Origin: Ancylobacter dichloromethanicus
GTDB taxonomy: Bacteria > Pseudomonadota > Alphaproteobacteria > Rhizobiales > Xanthobacteraceae
Assembly (NCBI RefSeq): GCF_018390645.1
Contig: NZ_JAHBGC010000038.1
Span: forward strand, 265,911 to 329,910
Reading direction: 5' to 3'
DNA length: 64,000 nt
The notes under the pieces are model-generated. The model saw only the letters and a list, made by a program, of their open reading frames with translations, was not told the DNA's origin and did not search any database. A program made the position numbers and the translations under genes. This document shows positions 25,059-34,553 of the stretch, piece after piece (positions within the stretch are counted from its first letter, which is position 1; each line of letters begins with the position of its first letter).

Positions 25059-25457
25059 ATGCCATCCATCAAGCTCTTGTCGACGATCATGTTCATGATC
25101 GGACTATCCTTCGCTCCAGCCGGGGCAGCCCTTGCGGCAAGCCAGGCACCGTACACGCAACAGGCGTTTGCGGCATCGCAGCAGGACGGAAAGCCTATTC
25201 TCGTCGACATCGCGGCGAGTTGGTGTCCAGTCTGCGCGAAACAGCATCCTATCATCGATGATCTCGCCACAAACCCCTCGTTTAAGGATCTCGTTATCTA
25301 CAAGGTGGACTTCGACACCCAGAAAGACGTCGTCCGTTCGTTTGGCGCGAAGATGCAAAGTACATTGATCGTCTTCCGCGGCTCGAAGGAAAAAGGGCGC
25401 TCGGTCGGCGATACGAATCCTGACTCGATCAAGGCGCTTCTCGAGAAAGCGAACTGA
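25059..25457 (+). CDS. Periplasmic thioredoxin-fold protein (CPVC motif)
   Basis: 132 residues from ATG 25059, with GGGAGA upstream and a signal peptide (about 1-27). The thioredoxin motif is ASWCPVCAKQHP, followed by VIYKVDFDTQKDVVRSF and a cis-Pro-like turn (MQSTLIVFRG, with Ser-Thr rather than the usual Thr-Pro). This resembles the DsbD C-terminal thioredoxin domain. The CcdA gene starts 15 nt downstream, so the pair may act as a split DsbD, moving electrons from cytoplasm to periplasmic targets. Confidence 0.87.
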   Translation: MPSIKLLSTIMFMIGLSFAPAGAALAASQAPYTQQAFAASQQDGKPILVDIAASWCPVCAKQHPIIDDLATNPSFKDLVIYKVDFDTQKDVVRSFGAKMQSTLIVFRGSKEKGRSVGDTNPDSIKALLEKAN

Positions 25458-25472
25458 ACGCGATCGTGGAGC

Positions 25473-26207
25473 TTGAGCGTGACGTTTCCGATCGGCGGCA
25501 TCGGCTTTGGATTCCTGGCAGGGATGCTTTCTACACTTTCCCCATGCGTGCTCCCGTTACTTCCGCTGGTCCTTGGTCCAGCGATTGCTGCGCACCGCCT
25601 TGGCGTGCCGGCGCTAGCCGCCGGCCTGGTCACCTCATTCGTCGCCGTCGGGCTATTCGTGGCGACGATCGGGTTTTCCATAGGCTTGGATGGTGGCATC
25701 TTCCGATCGGTTTCGGCAGTGCTCCTCGTCCTGATGGGAATCGTGCTCCTCAGCGACGCGTTGCAACAGCGCTTCGCGATGGCTGCTGGAGGCATCAGCA
25801 ATGCCGGCAATCAGCTGATCGCGCGATTCTCGCCGAGTGGGCTCAGTGGCCAGTTCGTTCTGGGATTGCTGCTTGGCGCGATCTGGAGTCCCTGCGTCGG
25901 GCCGACCCTCGGTGCAGCATCCCTCCTCGCGGCTCAGGGACGCGACCTCGCCAGTGTGGCGATCGTCATGGTGGCGTTCGGTCTTGGGACCGCCATCCCG
26001 CTGCTCATCGTCGGCTCGCTCTCACGCCAGGCGCTCAGTCGCTGGCGTGGCAATCTCATGGGAGTCGGGAAGCTCGGTAAAGTCATCCTCGGCGTAGGAG
26101 CCTTGGCCGTAGCAGCGATGATCCTCAGCGGGTTCGATCGCACACTCGAGGCAGCGCTCGTCGCTGCGTCTCCGACTTGGCTGGTTGATCTGACAACACG
26201 CTATTGA
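25473..26207 (+). CDS. CcdA-family thiol-disulfide interchange membrane protein
   Basis: 244 residues, possible TTG start (GTG 25479 is an alternative). Six to seven membrane helices; the two conserved redox cysteines are in LSTLSPCVLPLLPLVLG and IWSPCVGPTLG. CcdA/DsbD-beta proteins pass reducing equivalents across the inner membrane. With the upstream thioredoxin it forms a reductive couple that could keep periplasmic metal-binding thiols reduced. The 3' end overlaps the reading frame leading to the next gene. Confidence 0.88.
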   Translation: MSVTFPIGGIGFGFLAGMLSTLSPCVLPLLPLVLGPAIAAHRLGVPALAAGLVTSFVAVGLFVATIGFSIGLDGGIFRSVSAVLLVLMGIVLLSDALQQRFAMAAGGISNAGNQLIARFSPSGLSGQFVLGLLLGAIWSPCVGPTLGAASLLAAQGRDLASVAIVMVAFGLGTAIPLLIVGSLSRQALSRWRGNLMGVGKLGKVILGVGALAVAAMILSGFDRTLEAALVAASPTWLVDLTTRY

Positions 26208-26311
26208 AGGTCGCGATGTGGCGATCTCAATCGAATGCACCCACGCAGTTGCGACACGTGGGTCCCAAGCGGCTTCCAACTATTCACCGTAACTCGCGAG
26301 GACACGTAGCC

Positions 26312-26980
26312 ATGAACAAACTAAGCCGTCGACACCTACTTGGTGCTGGAGTAACTCTTGGTATTGCTGCGGCGGCGCGCACGCAAGCGTGGGCTGCTCC
26401 GGAGACAGCCTACGATCTCCAATTCATTCTGCATGCCGTATTTTTCTCCGATGAGACGCATCAGGCCCAGCCGTTGGATCCCCATGCCTTCGTCAAAGAC
26501 CCCTCGGCCGCAGCCGCCGTCGGGCCGCAAAATATTCCCCACATCGCGGGCTTTCGGCCTGCGCTCGTGGCCGGGTCATTGGATGTCGAAGCCTTCAATG
26601 CGCAAGGGAAGAGTCTTGGCTTCAGTTTGGCGGATTGGTTCGCCGCCAAAGGGTCCGTCAAGCTCACGCCGAGCGACGGGGGCGCGCGACTTGATTGCCG
26701 CTTTGCTCAGTTGCGGCCGAACGGAGTCTACAGCTTGTTCGAGAACCATTTCGACCAAAAGCCAATAGGCTTCAAGCCGTCGGACGGTAGCGGAAACGGC
26801 AACAGCTTCACTGCTGACGTGAACGGAAGTGCCGCCATCAGCATGACGTCACCGCGCCTGCTGACACACGACAATGCCGTACTGCTCGTCTACCATAGCG
26901 ACGGCATCACCCACGGATTGGAGCGTGGAGAAATCGGCGTCACCGCACATCACCAGATCATCGCGCGAATACCAGCGTGA
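26312..26980 (+). CDS. Tat-exported protein of unknown function
   Basis: 222 residues from ATG 26312, with GAGGA 9 nt upstream. The leader has a twin-arginine motif (SRRHLLGAG) and ends near AWA, so a folded, perhaps cofactor-bearing protein is exported. The mature part contains DLQFILHAVFFSDETHQAQP and DGITHGLERGEIGVTAHHQ; several His residues could bind metal. I do not recognise the family. It follows ccdA after 104 nt, probably in the same transcript. Confidence 0.75.
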   Translation: MNKLSRRHLLGAGVTLGIAAAARTQAWAAPETAYDLQFILHAVFFSDETHQAQPLDPHAFVKDPSAAAAVGPQNIPHIAGFRPALVAGSLDVEAFNAQGKSLGFSLADWFAAKGSVKLTPSDGGARLDCRFAQLRPNGVYSLFENHFDQKPIGFKPSDGSGNGNSFTADVNGSAAISMTSPRLLTHDNAVLLVYHSDGITHGLERGEIGVTAHHQIIARIPA

Positions 26981-27140
26981 CATTCGCATGAGGCGGGTAG
27001 CCCCTTTAGCCGGTCTGACGTCGTGAAGAGAGCGCCAGACCTAATCCGACGCCAACATCTAAGTCCTCTATGCGGATGCCAGAGTCGGACACAATCTCTT
27101 TGGTTGATGAACGGGACAAATCCCGGGGAATGAAGTAGCG

Positions 27141-27620
27141 ATGCGACGGGTTCAAAGCGCCTTTCTGGCAATTATAGCTTTGATCGTTGGTTTTGCACTC
27201 GCGACGCTGCTGCATCCTCAATCGACGTTCGCCATCTCACCGGCGCGATCCCCGCTGCATCGCGTCGTGATTCTGATCGACTCCGACAACGAGAAGATCA
27301 TGGGGCATGCTATCAGCTATTCAATGAACATCACCCGCGCCTATGCAATGAAGAACGAGAAGGTCTCGATCGAGATAGTGGCGAATGGATCTGGCATTAG
27401 GCTGTTCCGCTCTGACACGTCGCCACTGCAGCAACCACTGGCCTATTTGCGCCAAAACATTCCAGGCATCGTCTTCAGCATGTGCGACTCCTCGCGCCAG
27501 ATCGCCGAGGAAAAAGAGGGCCACGCTATCGCCTTGATCCCGGGCGCCAGGTTAGTCCCGTTCGGCGTCGGCCGTGTCGTCGAGCTCGAGGAAGCCGGAT
27601 GGAGCTATATTCACGGATAG
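27141..27620 (+). CDS. DsrE/DsrF-like exported protein
   Basis: 159 residues with an N-terminal hydrophobic segment (about 7-24). RVVILIDSDNEKIMGHAISY, ITRAYAMKNEKVSIEIVANG and GIVFSMCDSSRQIAEE match the DsrE-like fold; Cys at FSMCDSS is in the usual position of the sulfur-carrying cysteine. DsrE-like proteins relay sulfur. No SigF-type box lies in the 160 nt upstream, so it may be read from the thioredoxin promoter or have its own unseen one. Confidence 0.72.
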   Translation: MRRVQSAFLAIIALIVGFALATLLHPQSTFAISPARSPLHRVVILIDSDNEKIMGHAISYSMNITRAYAMKNEKVSIEIVANGSGIRLFRSDTSPLQQPLAYLRQNIPGIVFSMCDSSRQIAEEKEGHAIALIPGARLVPFGVGRVVELEEAGWSYIHG

Positions 27621-27775
27621 ATGACTATCCAATCAATCGTCGAGCCCAGCCATCAGAGGCGATCTAATCATCTAATCGACCAGAGACGATCTAACCGACA
27701 TCCGCCGGACAGCATGCGCGTCCGCGGATAGCCCATCCGCGATGACCTTGCGCGGGGTGCAGCAATAATCTCTCG

Positions 27776-28099
27776 TCAGAGCTTCTGAACTCTGATGTGG
27801 GGGCTCTGCTGTGGCACGCCGACCCGAAAAAAAATAAAGAAGAAGATCGGGTTTGGTAGAAAATAACGCCAGCCAAGCATGCGGTCCCGGCCGCCGTCAC
27901 GATCGAGGAAATCAAGCCAGATATAGAAGAATTTGTACACGCAGAATCCCGGAATCCAGTTCGTGCGGAATCCTTCGGTCTTGAGACAGCCCTTGCTGAT
28001 GTAGTAGTTGCCTTCAAATGAGGTAATGCCGAAGAGTCCGAGCGGACCTTCGGCAAGGAGTTCACCGTCAGGCTCGTGATAGATCCGAATGCGTGTCAT
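27776..28099 (-). CDS. Small conserved-looking protein of unknown function
   Basis: 107 residues from ATG 28099. RIYHEPDGELLAEGPLGLFG is followed by GNYYISKGCLKTEGF, an aromatic stretch (YKFFYIWLDFLDRDGGRDRM) and a hydrophobic segment (about 80-95). It looks like a real protein, with one short membrane-associated region, but I cannot name the family. It starts 8 nt after the end of the upstream membrane-protein gene, so both are probably co-transcribed. Confidence 0.6.
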   Translation of the reverse strand: MTRIRIYHEPDGELLAEGPLGLFGITSFEGNYYISKGCLKTEGFRTNWIPGFCVYKFFYIWLDFLDRDGGRDRMLGWRYFLPNPIFFFIFFRVGVPQQSPHIRVQKL

Positions 28100-28107
28100 G
28101 CGACGCC

Positions 28108-29109
28108 TCACCAGTGCAGAATCTTCGCAGACTTCGTGACGGCCATCCTGCGCCAGGCGAGGAAGCACAGGGTCAGTAGCAGCGTTCCGACCCCCACAGA
28201 GATCGGAAATTCGTAGCCGACGTTTGGAATTACAAACGGTAGCAATCCAACTGCGAGTGCAGGCGGCACATGCAGGTCGAATACGCGCAGAACTCCGATT
28301 CCGAAGAGGGTGCTGGCGGCCGCCGCGAGCGGAGCATCCCCAAAGAACACTACGAGAGCGACGCCGGCAGCCGCGGTGAGGGTGCAGGCAATCGGAAGGA
28401 TGAATGGTCGCCCAGCCCATGGGCAGATATGCGCGTGTGCAAACATCTCGAATGCGATGACGACCAGCGGCGGGAACAGCAGTAATCGCCAGCCGGTCAC
28501 TTCCACCAGAAGGATCGCAATCACCAAAAAGACGAGGAAAAAGGGAACCCATGAGTAATCGCGCGGCGCCTCTTCAACGATGTCGTCCACCAGATCGCTT
28601 GGCGATCCGGCCTCCGGCGGCGGAGGAACGAAGCGACGCCAGATGAGCGAAACTGCCGCGAGCGCGCCCAGCCCGATAAGCAACGAGGGCGCATAGAGGG
28701 GAGTTGAAATCCCTAGCGAAAGCGGAAGGAGCCCTGCGGAGATGGCTGGGGCGATCGGCGATCGCAGCACGCCGATGATGGCAATAGCGACGCCGATCGT
28801 CAGGAGGACCGAAATGGCGCTGTAATCAAAATGCTGAGTGATCAAAGTGCCAACGACGCCCGTAAGCAAGGGCGTGACGACAAGCATCAGTGGCGCTTTG
28901 GCCCAGATCCCGTGCGGTCGCTTGAGAACGTCGTGAGAGAGCGCTCCGAGTTCGGGGAACAGCACGTAGGGAAGGTGCGTCGCCTGGGCGATCGACGCGA
29001 TCACCGCGATATAGACAAGTGTACCGGCCTCTCCGAGCCAAATCGCACGGGACGATTTCGCGGCTCGGGAACCCTCGAGATCCCGCCACGATGATTTCCT
29101 TGGCAACAT
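28108..29109 (-). CDS. HPP-like polytopic membrane protein
   Basis: 333 residues with about ten hydrophobic helices arranged as two similar halves (LPYVLFPELGALSHDVLKRP in the first; LPFVIPNVGYEFPISVGVG in the second). The layout resembles HPP-type membrane proteins, some of which transport nitrite, but the match is loose. The linker at about 165-190 is acidic and Pro-rich. The upstream 254 nt (29110-29363) contain no recognisable promoter, so it may be read from the box at 30049-30074. Confidence 0.55.
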   Translation of the reverse strand: MLPRKSSWRDLEGSRAAKSSRAIWLGEAGTLVYIAVIASIAQATHLPYVLFPELGALSHDVLKRPHGIWAKAPLMLVVTPLLTGVVGTLITQHFDYSAISVLLTIGVAIAIIGVLRSPIAPAISAGLLPLSLGISTPLYAPSLLIGLGALAAVSLIWRRFVPPPPEAGSPSDLVDDIVEEAPRDYSWVPFFLVFLVIAILLVEVTGWRLLLFPPLVVIAFEMFAHAHICPWAGRPFILPIACTLTAAAGVALVVFFGDAPLAAAASTLFGIGVLRVFDLHVPPALAVGLLPFVIPNVGYEFPISVGVGTLLLTLCFLAWRRMAVTKSAKILHW

Positions 29110-29363
29110 CCGTCGGCTATTCCCCTAACACAGCGCTGAAGCCCGCTGTAGGGCCGTTCCGACGCCGGAACAGAGGGCATCCAATCCGTCGTTCTCAAGC
29201 AGGATGGGGCAGGCACCGGACTGAACTGCTCGCGAACTGGCTGTAAGCAGAGCGACAGCCAAGCATGCGAAGTTGGGCGACAGTCAGCAGGGTGTGACTG
29301 CCACGCCTGGCTCTGAGATTGGTGCGCGATCCAGAGGTTGCGGCGACTCTGTTCGCGAGGCGA

Positions 29364-29813
29364 TCAGGCCGCAACTGCTTGGCCCCGACGCGTCGAGGCA
29401 CCGTAGACGCCACCTAGTACGGATCCATAGATCCAGTGCAACATGAGGGTGGCAACCGGCGCCATCATACCCAGGCCGAGTCCAAACAGGCCAGCCCCAG
29501 CCATCGGCATCAGCATGACCATCATGACGAACCAGGCGCCGGTCGCGAAAATCGCGCCGCGCAACCAGTGGGGGCCGGCCAGTTTGGCATCCAGTGCCGC
29601 ATAGAGGAGACCCCAGAGCACCGTGCCGATCACGAAATGCCCCATCCAGCCCATCAGCGGCGTGCTGGAACCCGACATTTTCGTGATCATCGCGATGGGG
29701 TTGAGTTCGGGCATGAGCCCCATGGCTTGCTTCATCATCATGATGGCGGAAAGAACGACCGTCGCCGCCAGTCCGGCGAGGGGGCCTTTTCCGTATTTCT
29801 CGGCGTTGCTCAT
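29364..29813 (-). CDS. DUF6789-like small membrane protein
   Basis: 149 residues with four membrane helices (about 10-30, 55-75, 85-105, 112-140). Met-rich stretches such as VVLSAIMMMKQAMGLMPE and FVMMVMLMPMAGAG fit the DUF6789 group. The function is unknown. A decayed copy of its C-terminus occurs at 36768-36905. It is preceded by the SigF-type box at 30049-30074, whose -10 lies 236 nt before the ATG. Confidence 0.75.
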   Translation of the reverse strand: MSNAEKYGKGPLAGLAATVVLSAIMMMKQAMGLMPELNPIAMITKMSGSSTPLMGWMGHFVIGTVLWGLLYAALDAKLAGPHWLRGAIFATGAWFVMMVMLMPMAGAGLFGLGLGMMAPVATLMLHWIYGSVLGGVYGASTRRGQAVAA

Positions 29814-30048
29814 AGCTTGGCTCCTGGGAGGATGGATGGAAACTCAAAGTCGAGAATGGGGTGCGCTGGCGGCTGTCCGATCAGCGCGAGGCGTTTCGCG
29901 CTGATCGTCCGAGACAACGCCCGCCGTTTTCTCCGCGATGAAACAGACCATTGGGAGCCGGCTCAGGCCTTCTTCAGCTTGTTCCGCAATGACATTTGAC
30001 TGTGCAATCATTCGGGGCAGTCCGACGGCTGGTGATCCTCTCATGAAG

Positions 30049-30074
30049 TTCGGCCTGTCGTGGCAGAAGGTTAC
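30049..30074 (-). promoter_or_regulatory. SigF-type promoter for the DUF6789-like gene
   Basis: GTAACC (30074-30069), 16 nt, CGAACT on the minus strand. The 449-bp gap 29814-30262 holds this box and, on the other side, the CueR-type promoter of copZ; no gene in the gap is convincing. Confidence 0.8.
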
Positions 30075-30200
30075 GGTGCGGTCATCGCAGCAGGCCGATC
30101 GAAAAGCCGCAGCAGCTTCACCCACTGCCTACGCCGCCACCTGGTTTGATTCCTCGCCTCCCGCGCTTTTCCCCTGAAACGGCAATTTCGCGCGCGGGGC

Positions 30201-30231
30201 TTGACCTTCCAGTTACTGGAAACCCCATCTT
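30201..30231 (+). promoter_or_regulatory. CueR-type promoter/operator of copZ-copA-cueR
   Basis: TTGACC at 30201-30206, then the dyad TTCCAG-TTA-CTGGAA (30207-30221), then CATCTT at a 19-nt spacing. A dyad inside an over-long 19-nt spacer is the signature of MerR-family copper promoters. A second imperfect repeat, CCTTCC (30233-30238) and GGAAGG (30247-30252), overlaps the copZ ribosome-binding site. Confidence 0.8.
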
Positions 30232-30262
30232 GCCTTCCAGTAAGGTGGAAGGAGTGAGTTCC

Positions 30263-30529
30263 ATGGATCAGCAAGGTTCACATCAAGTGCGCGAGACCGT
30301 TCTCACGGTCTCCGGGATGACATGCGGCGGGTGCGCCAACACGGTGACGCGCATCCTGTCTCGAGTTCCGGGCGTTGTCGGAGCAAAGGTCGACTTCACG
30401 ACCGGACGCGCGACGATCAAGGGAGAGGCACCACCTGCGGAGCTCATCGCGGCCGTCGAGGCGGCCGGCTACGGGGCTAAGGACGCCGGCTCCGATGCCC
30501 AGACGGGAGGCTCCAATGGAAGTGACTGA
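30263..30529 (+). CDS. copZ: CopZ, HMA copper chaperone
   Basis: 88 residues from ATG 30263 with GGAAGGAG upstream. The heavy-metal-associated fold is shown by [15 protein letters not shown] (Cu(I)-binding CxxC) and ending [12 protein letters not shown]. It should carry Cu(I) to CopA, whose gene starts inside its 3' end (14 nt overlap). Start choice follows the ribosome-binding site; the frame is open further upstream. Confidence 0.92.
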   Translation: MDQQGSHQVRETVLTVSGMTCGGCANTVTRILSRVPGVVGAKVDFTTGRATIKGEAPPAELIAAVEAAGYGAKDAGSDAQTGGSNGSD

Positions 30530-32717
30530 AGCCTTCGATGATCGAACACATGCCATCATCCCGATCGAAGGGATGACCTGCGCGACCTGCGCGGGTCGCG
30601 TCGAAAAGGCTCTTCTTGCAGAACCGGGCGTGATCCGGGCTGAGGTCAACCTTGCCAGCGAGAACGCCACCGTCGAGGGCGTCGCCGGTCTCCTGCGTCC
30701 CGCCGATCTCATCGTGGCCGTGCGCCGCGCCGGATATGATGCCGACCTTCGGACAGGCGACGTCGAGCGCGACCGGCAGATCCTCGCCGCGGAAGAAAAG
30801 CGGCTCAAGCAGGAAACCTGGCGGATGTTGGGGGCCGCCGTGCTCAGCGCGCCTTTGCTGCTGCCGATGGTCGGCGTCGAAGTGCCTGCCTGGTTGCAGC
30901 TCACGTTGGCGACGCCCGTCCAGTTCATCCTCGGCGCGCGTTTCTATGTCGGCGCATGGAAGGCATTGCGGGCACGTACCGGCAATATGGACCTTCTGGT
31001 CGTGCTCGGTACGTCGACCGCCTATTTCTACAGCCTTTACATGCTTTTCGCAGGGCACGCCGGCGAGCATCTCTATTTCGAGGCGGCTGCCGTCGTCGTC
31101 ACGTTGATCCTTGTCGGCAAATGGCTCGAAGTCCGCGCCAAGCGCGCGACGACCTCGGCCATCAGGGCACTCATGGCACTGCGGCCGGAGAACGCGCGCG
31201 TCATCCGCGACGACGCGGAGATCGAGGTGCCGATTGCTGCCATTTCACCCGGCGATATCGTCGTCGTCCGGCCAGGCGAGAAGCTTCCGGTCGACGGCGT
31301 GGTGCTCGAGGGACACAGCGAGGTCGACGAGAGCCTTCTGACCGGGGAAAGCCAGTCGCTGTCGAAGCAGGCGGGCGATCTTGTCGTCGGCGGATCGGTC
31401 AACGGCAGCGGGCTGCTTCGCATCAAGACAACGCTTGTTGGAGAGCAATCGACGCTCTCGCGGATCATCGCGCTCGTTGAGAATGCGCAAGGCAAGAAGG
31501 CTCCGGTTCAGCGGCTTGTGGATCGTGTTGCCGCGGCTTTCGTTCCGATCGTGATAGTGGTCGCGTCGGCCGCGTTCTTCGGTTGGTGGCTCATCGCAGG
31601 CGATCTCAACTCCGGCATTGTCGCCGCCGTCGCGGTGATGGTGATCGCCTGCCCGTGCTCGCTCGGCCTTGCAACGCCGACGGCCTTGATGGTCGGAACT
31701 GGCGCGGCTGCCAAGGCCGGGATCCTGATTCGAGATCCGGAGGCGCTCGAACTCGCCCACAAGCTCGACACCGTGGTTCTCGACAAGACGGGCACGGTGA
31801 CGGAAGGCAAGCCCGCCGTAACGGAAATGCTCACCACGGGGATTTCGGAGAGCGAACTGCTTGCGCTTACCGCCGCCGCCCAAACCGGTAGCGAGCATCC
31901 GCTCGCCCATGCTGTCATGACAAAGGCGGAAGGCCTCAAGCTGGGCCGCCTCGAGGACTTCCAAAGCCATCCAGGCATGGGCCTCACCGCTTGCGTTGCC
32001 GGGCGACAGATCGCCATCGGCAATCGCCGCCTGCTTGCGGAGAAGGGTGTGCGGACCGAGTACTTGGAGGCTCAGGTGGCTGCCCTAGAGGAGCGCGGAC
32101 GCACTGTGATGTGGGTGGCCGCGCTTGAACCCCAGCCGCTGTTGCTGGGCGCCATCGCGGTCGCCGACCCCATCAGAGCGAGTGCCAAGGCTGCCGTTCA
32201 GAACCTGCAGCGCCTTGGCCTTGAGACCATCATGCTGACTGGCGACCACGAACGAACCGCTGCCGCCGTCGCGGCCGAGCTCGGTATCGAGCGGGTGATC
32301 GCCTCCGTGCTTCCCGGTCAGAAGGCCGAAGTGGTTCGCCGCCTCCAGGCGGAAGGACGCACTGTCGGGATGGTCGGGGATGGCGTCAACGATGCGCCGG
32401 CGCTCGCCGCCGCGAATGTCGGCATCGCCATGGGCGGCGGCTCGGACGTCGCGATGCAAACGGCTGGCATTACCTTGATGCGGTCCGATCCGCTTCTGGT
32501 CGGCGACGCGATCACGGTCAGCCGAGCCACCCGCAACAAGATTCGGCAGTGTCTGTTCTGGGCGTTCTTCTATAACGTGATTGGCATGCCGCTGGCCGCT
32601 TTCGGGCTTCTGAATCCGATGATTTCCGGTGCGGCCATGGCACTGTCCTCGGTGAGCGTTGTGTCCAATGCGCTGCTGTTGCGGCACTGGCGGCCGGCTG
32701 CAAAGGAGGGGGTTTGA
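30516..32717 (+). CDS. copA: CopA, Cu(I)-exporting P1B-type ATPase
   Basis: 733 residues. One N-terminal HMA domain ([13 protein letters not shown], about residues 18-30), eight membrane helices, phosphatase TGES region ([11 protein letters not shown]), CPC transport motif ([12 protein letters not shown]), phosphorylation site [16 protein letters not shown], and hinge [11 protein letters not shown] plus a CueR regulator indicates Cu(I) efflux. ATG 30516 overlaps copZ by 14 nt with GGGAGG upstream. cueR follows 2 nt after the stop. Confidence 0.95.
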   Translation: MEVTEAFDDRTHAIIPIEGMTCATCAGRVEKALLAEPGVIRAEVNLASENATVEGVAGLLRPADLIVAVRRAGYDADLRTGDVERDRQILAAEEKRLKQETWRMLGAAVLSAPLLLPMVGVEVPAWLQLTLATPVQFILGARFYVGAWKALRARTGNMDLLVVLGTSTAYFYSLYMLFAGHAGEHLYFEAAAVVVTLILVGKWLEVRAKRATTSAIRALMALRPENARVIRDDAEIEVPIAAISPGDIVVVRPGEKLPVDGVVLEGHSEVDESLLTGESQSLSKQAGDLVVGGSVNGSGLLRIKTTLVGEQSTLSRIIALVENAQGKKAPVQRLVDRVAAAFVPIVIVVASAAFFGWWLIAGDLNSGIVAAVAVMVIACPCSLGLATPTALMVGTGAAAKAGILIRDPEALELAHKLDTVVLDKTGTVTEGKPAVTEMLTTGISESELLALTAAAQTGSEHPLAHAVMTKAEGLKLGRLEDFQSHPGMGLTACVAGRQIAIGNRRLLAEKGVRTEYLEAQVAALEERGRTVMWVAALEPQPLLLGAIAVADPIRASAKAAVQNLQRLGLETIMLTGDHERTAAAVAAELGIERVIASVLPGQKAEVVRRLQAEGRTVGMVGDGVNDAPALAAANVGIAMGGGSDVAMQTAGITLMRSDPLLVGDAITVSRATRNKIRQCLFWAFFYNVIGMPLAAFGLLNPMISGAAMALSSVSVVSNALLLRHWRPAAKEGV

Positions 32718-32719
32718 TC

Positions 32720-33145
32720 ATGCAACCCGATTGCGAACTCATGATCGGCGAGGTGGCGGCCCTGACCGGCCTGCCTTCCAAAACCATCCGGTACTACGAG
32801 GAAAGCGGGATCATCGAGAGTGCGCGCCGGAATGACAATCGCTATCGCACCTACTCCCAGGCCGACGTCCAAACTTTGCGCTTCGTCGCGCACGCACGCA
32901 GCCTCGGCTTTTCCCTAAAGGATGTGGGCGAACTGCTGTCGCTCTATCGAGACCGGAAGCGGGCAAGCAAAGACGTTAGGCGTCTTGCCCTCGCTCATCT
33001 CGCCGATCTCGACCGCAGAATCGCAGATCTCCAAGCCATGCGGAATACGATTGCCGATCTCGCGCAGCGGTGCCACGGCGATGATCGCCCGGAGTGCCCA
33101 ATCATCGAGGAACTCGAAGGCGCCCCCAACCGTCGGAAACGCTAG
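32720..33145 (+). CDS. cueR: CueR, MerR-family copper-responsive regulator
   Basis: 141 residues from ATG 32720 with GGAGG about 9 nt upstream. MerR-type HTH (MIGEVAALTGLPSKTIRYYE), dimerisation helix and the Cu(I)-binding loop CHGDDRPEC (C-x7-C) near the C-terminus, as in CueR. It should act at the dyad at 30207-30221. Its placement as last gene of the operon it controls gives feedback. Confidence 0.93.
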   Translation: MQPDCELMIGEVAALTGLPSKTIRYYEESGIIESARRNDNRYRTYSQADVQTLRFVAHARSLGFSLKDVGELLSLYRDRKRASKDVRRLALAHLADLDRRIADLQAMRNTIADLAQRCHGDDRPECPIIEELEGAPNRRKR

Positions 33146-33187
33146 CGCGCAGGCGAGGTCACCGCGTGCTCCATTTGTCCGTTCATC

Positions 33188-34021
33188 TCACCTGCGGCCT
33201 TGATCGTTGATCGACCAGTCGTAGTCGTCGAAGACGATCTTGTAGTCGGTCCGCACCGGCGAGAGCCTATACTGATTGATATAGGCCACAAGGCTCGGGG
33301 CCTTGGCGAGAAAATCCTTGGTATAAAACTTGAATATCCTCGATATGCGGAGTTCTTTGCGGCCGTCGTCGACATCGACGTTTCGTTTCTCAGCAGCAAA
33401 CTCGCGCGCGGCGGCGGCGAGCTGTTCGTCGAGCGCGTTCGCGGTGAACGCGGACTGCGGTAACCTCGGGCAACTGACTGACATGCAGTTCAGCGCAAAA
33501 TGCACGCGTGGATCGCCGAGGGGGCGGATCACGCTGTTCTCGAGGTGGTAGAGGGAGATAGCGCGGCCGCCCATCGTGAACTTGCGCATAACGAAGAATC
33601 GAACGCGGCCGAACCACCCGAACCGCTTCGGCACGCCGGCATCGAGGACGCCGTACATGGCAAGCGCATTGTACGCGTTGAGATAGTAGGCCAGGCGGGC
33701 ATTCGGGGTGGGAAATTGCTCCGGCGAGGATGCCGGATCAACAGCCGCAATGAATTTGATGACCTCGTCCAGTTCGGCCCGGTCGCTGGCAAGACCCAAG
33801 AAGTCCACGCGGCCGCGCGCATCGACGTGATGCGCCAGGACATCGGTCCAGGCCGCGTCCCATTGGTCGAGATCAAGAGTTCTGGGGGGACCGAATTTTG
33901 CGGGTGTTTCGTTCATCACAAGACCACCGATCGCCGCGACGACGATTGCAGTAAGGAACGCGAGAAGCAGTGTGCGCCGTCGGCCCCAAGGCTTTCGTGC
34001 CGCGCGTTCACGGCTCCACAT
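33188..34021 (-). CDS. DUF547 protein, membrane-anchored
   Basis: 277 residues from ATG 34021, chosen for a GAGG 8 nt upstream and a following basic/hydrophobic anchor (about 18-36). The DUF547 body shows LAYYLNAYNALAMYGVLD, ISLYHLENSVIRPLGDPRVH, FALNCMSVSCPRL and DYDWSIND. The function of DUF547 is unknown; the conserved Cys/His resemble a transglutaminase-like or cysteine-hydrolase site. It overlaps the 3' end of the split radical SAM gene by 14 nt, so it is in the same minus-strand transcript. Confidence 0.87.
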   Translation of the reverse strand: MWSRERAARKPWGRRRTLLLAFLTAIVVAAIGGLVMNETPAKFGPPRTLDLDQWDAAWTDVLAHHVDARGRVDFLGLASDRAELDEVIKFIAAVDPASSPEQFPTPNARLAYYLNAYNALAMYGVLDAGVPKRFGWFGRVRFFVMRKFTMGGRAISLYHLENSVIRPLGDPRVHFALNCMSVSCPRLPQSAFTANALDEQLAAAAREFAAEKRNVDVDDGRKELRISRIFKFYTKDFLAKAPSLVAYINQYRLSPVRTDYKIVFDDYDWSINDQGRR

Positions 34022-34550
34022 CTGAGCCGCCTCGGGACGCTTTGGCCCTTGCGCGCTGCGGTCTCTCAATCTCTGGGGCCGTGATCAACGGCTCGTCCTT
34101 CGCGACCTCGCCCGAAAGAGGATTCCAAAACCACTCGCCGTCATCCTTCCGGAGACGGACAGGTCTGAGGATGGATGCGTCGCGATGGGCATTGAACAGG
34201 CACATCGAGACGGGACCATCCCGCGTTGCCGCCATGAACACGCAAGCTCTTATCCGCTCCGGATCCAGCTCGCAGGCGTCCATGAAGTTGTGGATGAAGA
34301 ACGAGAGTTTGTTCACGCGGCCGTGCGCGGCGATCAGATCGTCCTTCATGCGCCACAGCTTTCGCAGAAACCACCAACTGGCCCGCGCCGCGACATCGGG
34401 GTTCATCGCAAGGCATTTCAGAAAGGTCGCGATCGCATGGCGCGGCCGCTGTCGGTCGAACCGGATTTTTGCCGTCCGTGACAGCAGCGCGTTGTATAGG
34501 GGCTTATTGTCCAGGGCATCGTAGGCTCGACCGTTCGCGATGAACGTCAT
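34008..34550 (-). pseudogene. 3' part of a radical SAM gene split by an amber codon
   Basis: 180 codons from an ATG two codons after the TAG that ends the 5' part, in the same frame. It contains LSFFIHNFMDACELDPERI, CVFMAATRDGPVSMCLFNAH and DGEWFWNPLSGEV, which I recognise as the C-terminal half of this radical SAM family, with three cysteines probably serving an auxiliary Fe-S cluster. There is no ribosome-binding site before its ATG, so without readthrough it may not be made. Confidence 0.72.
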
Positions 34551-34553
34551 CCC

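Noticed and set aside
33461-33485. GTAACC inside the DUF547 gene
   Set aside because: No CGAA at 15 or 16 nt and it lies inside a coding region. The same holds for GTAACC or GGTTAC at about 12543, 13303, 14243, 22696, 22893, 42107, 45329 and 50785.
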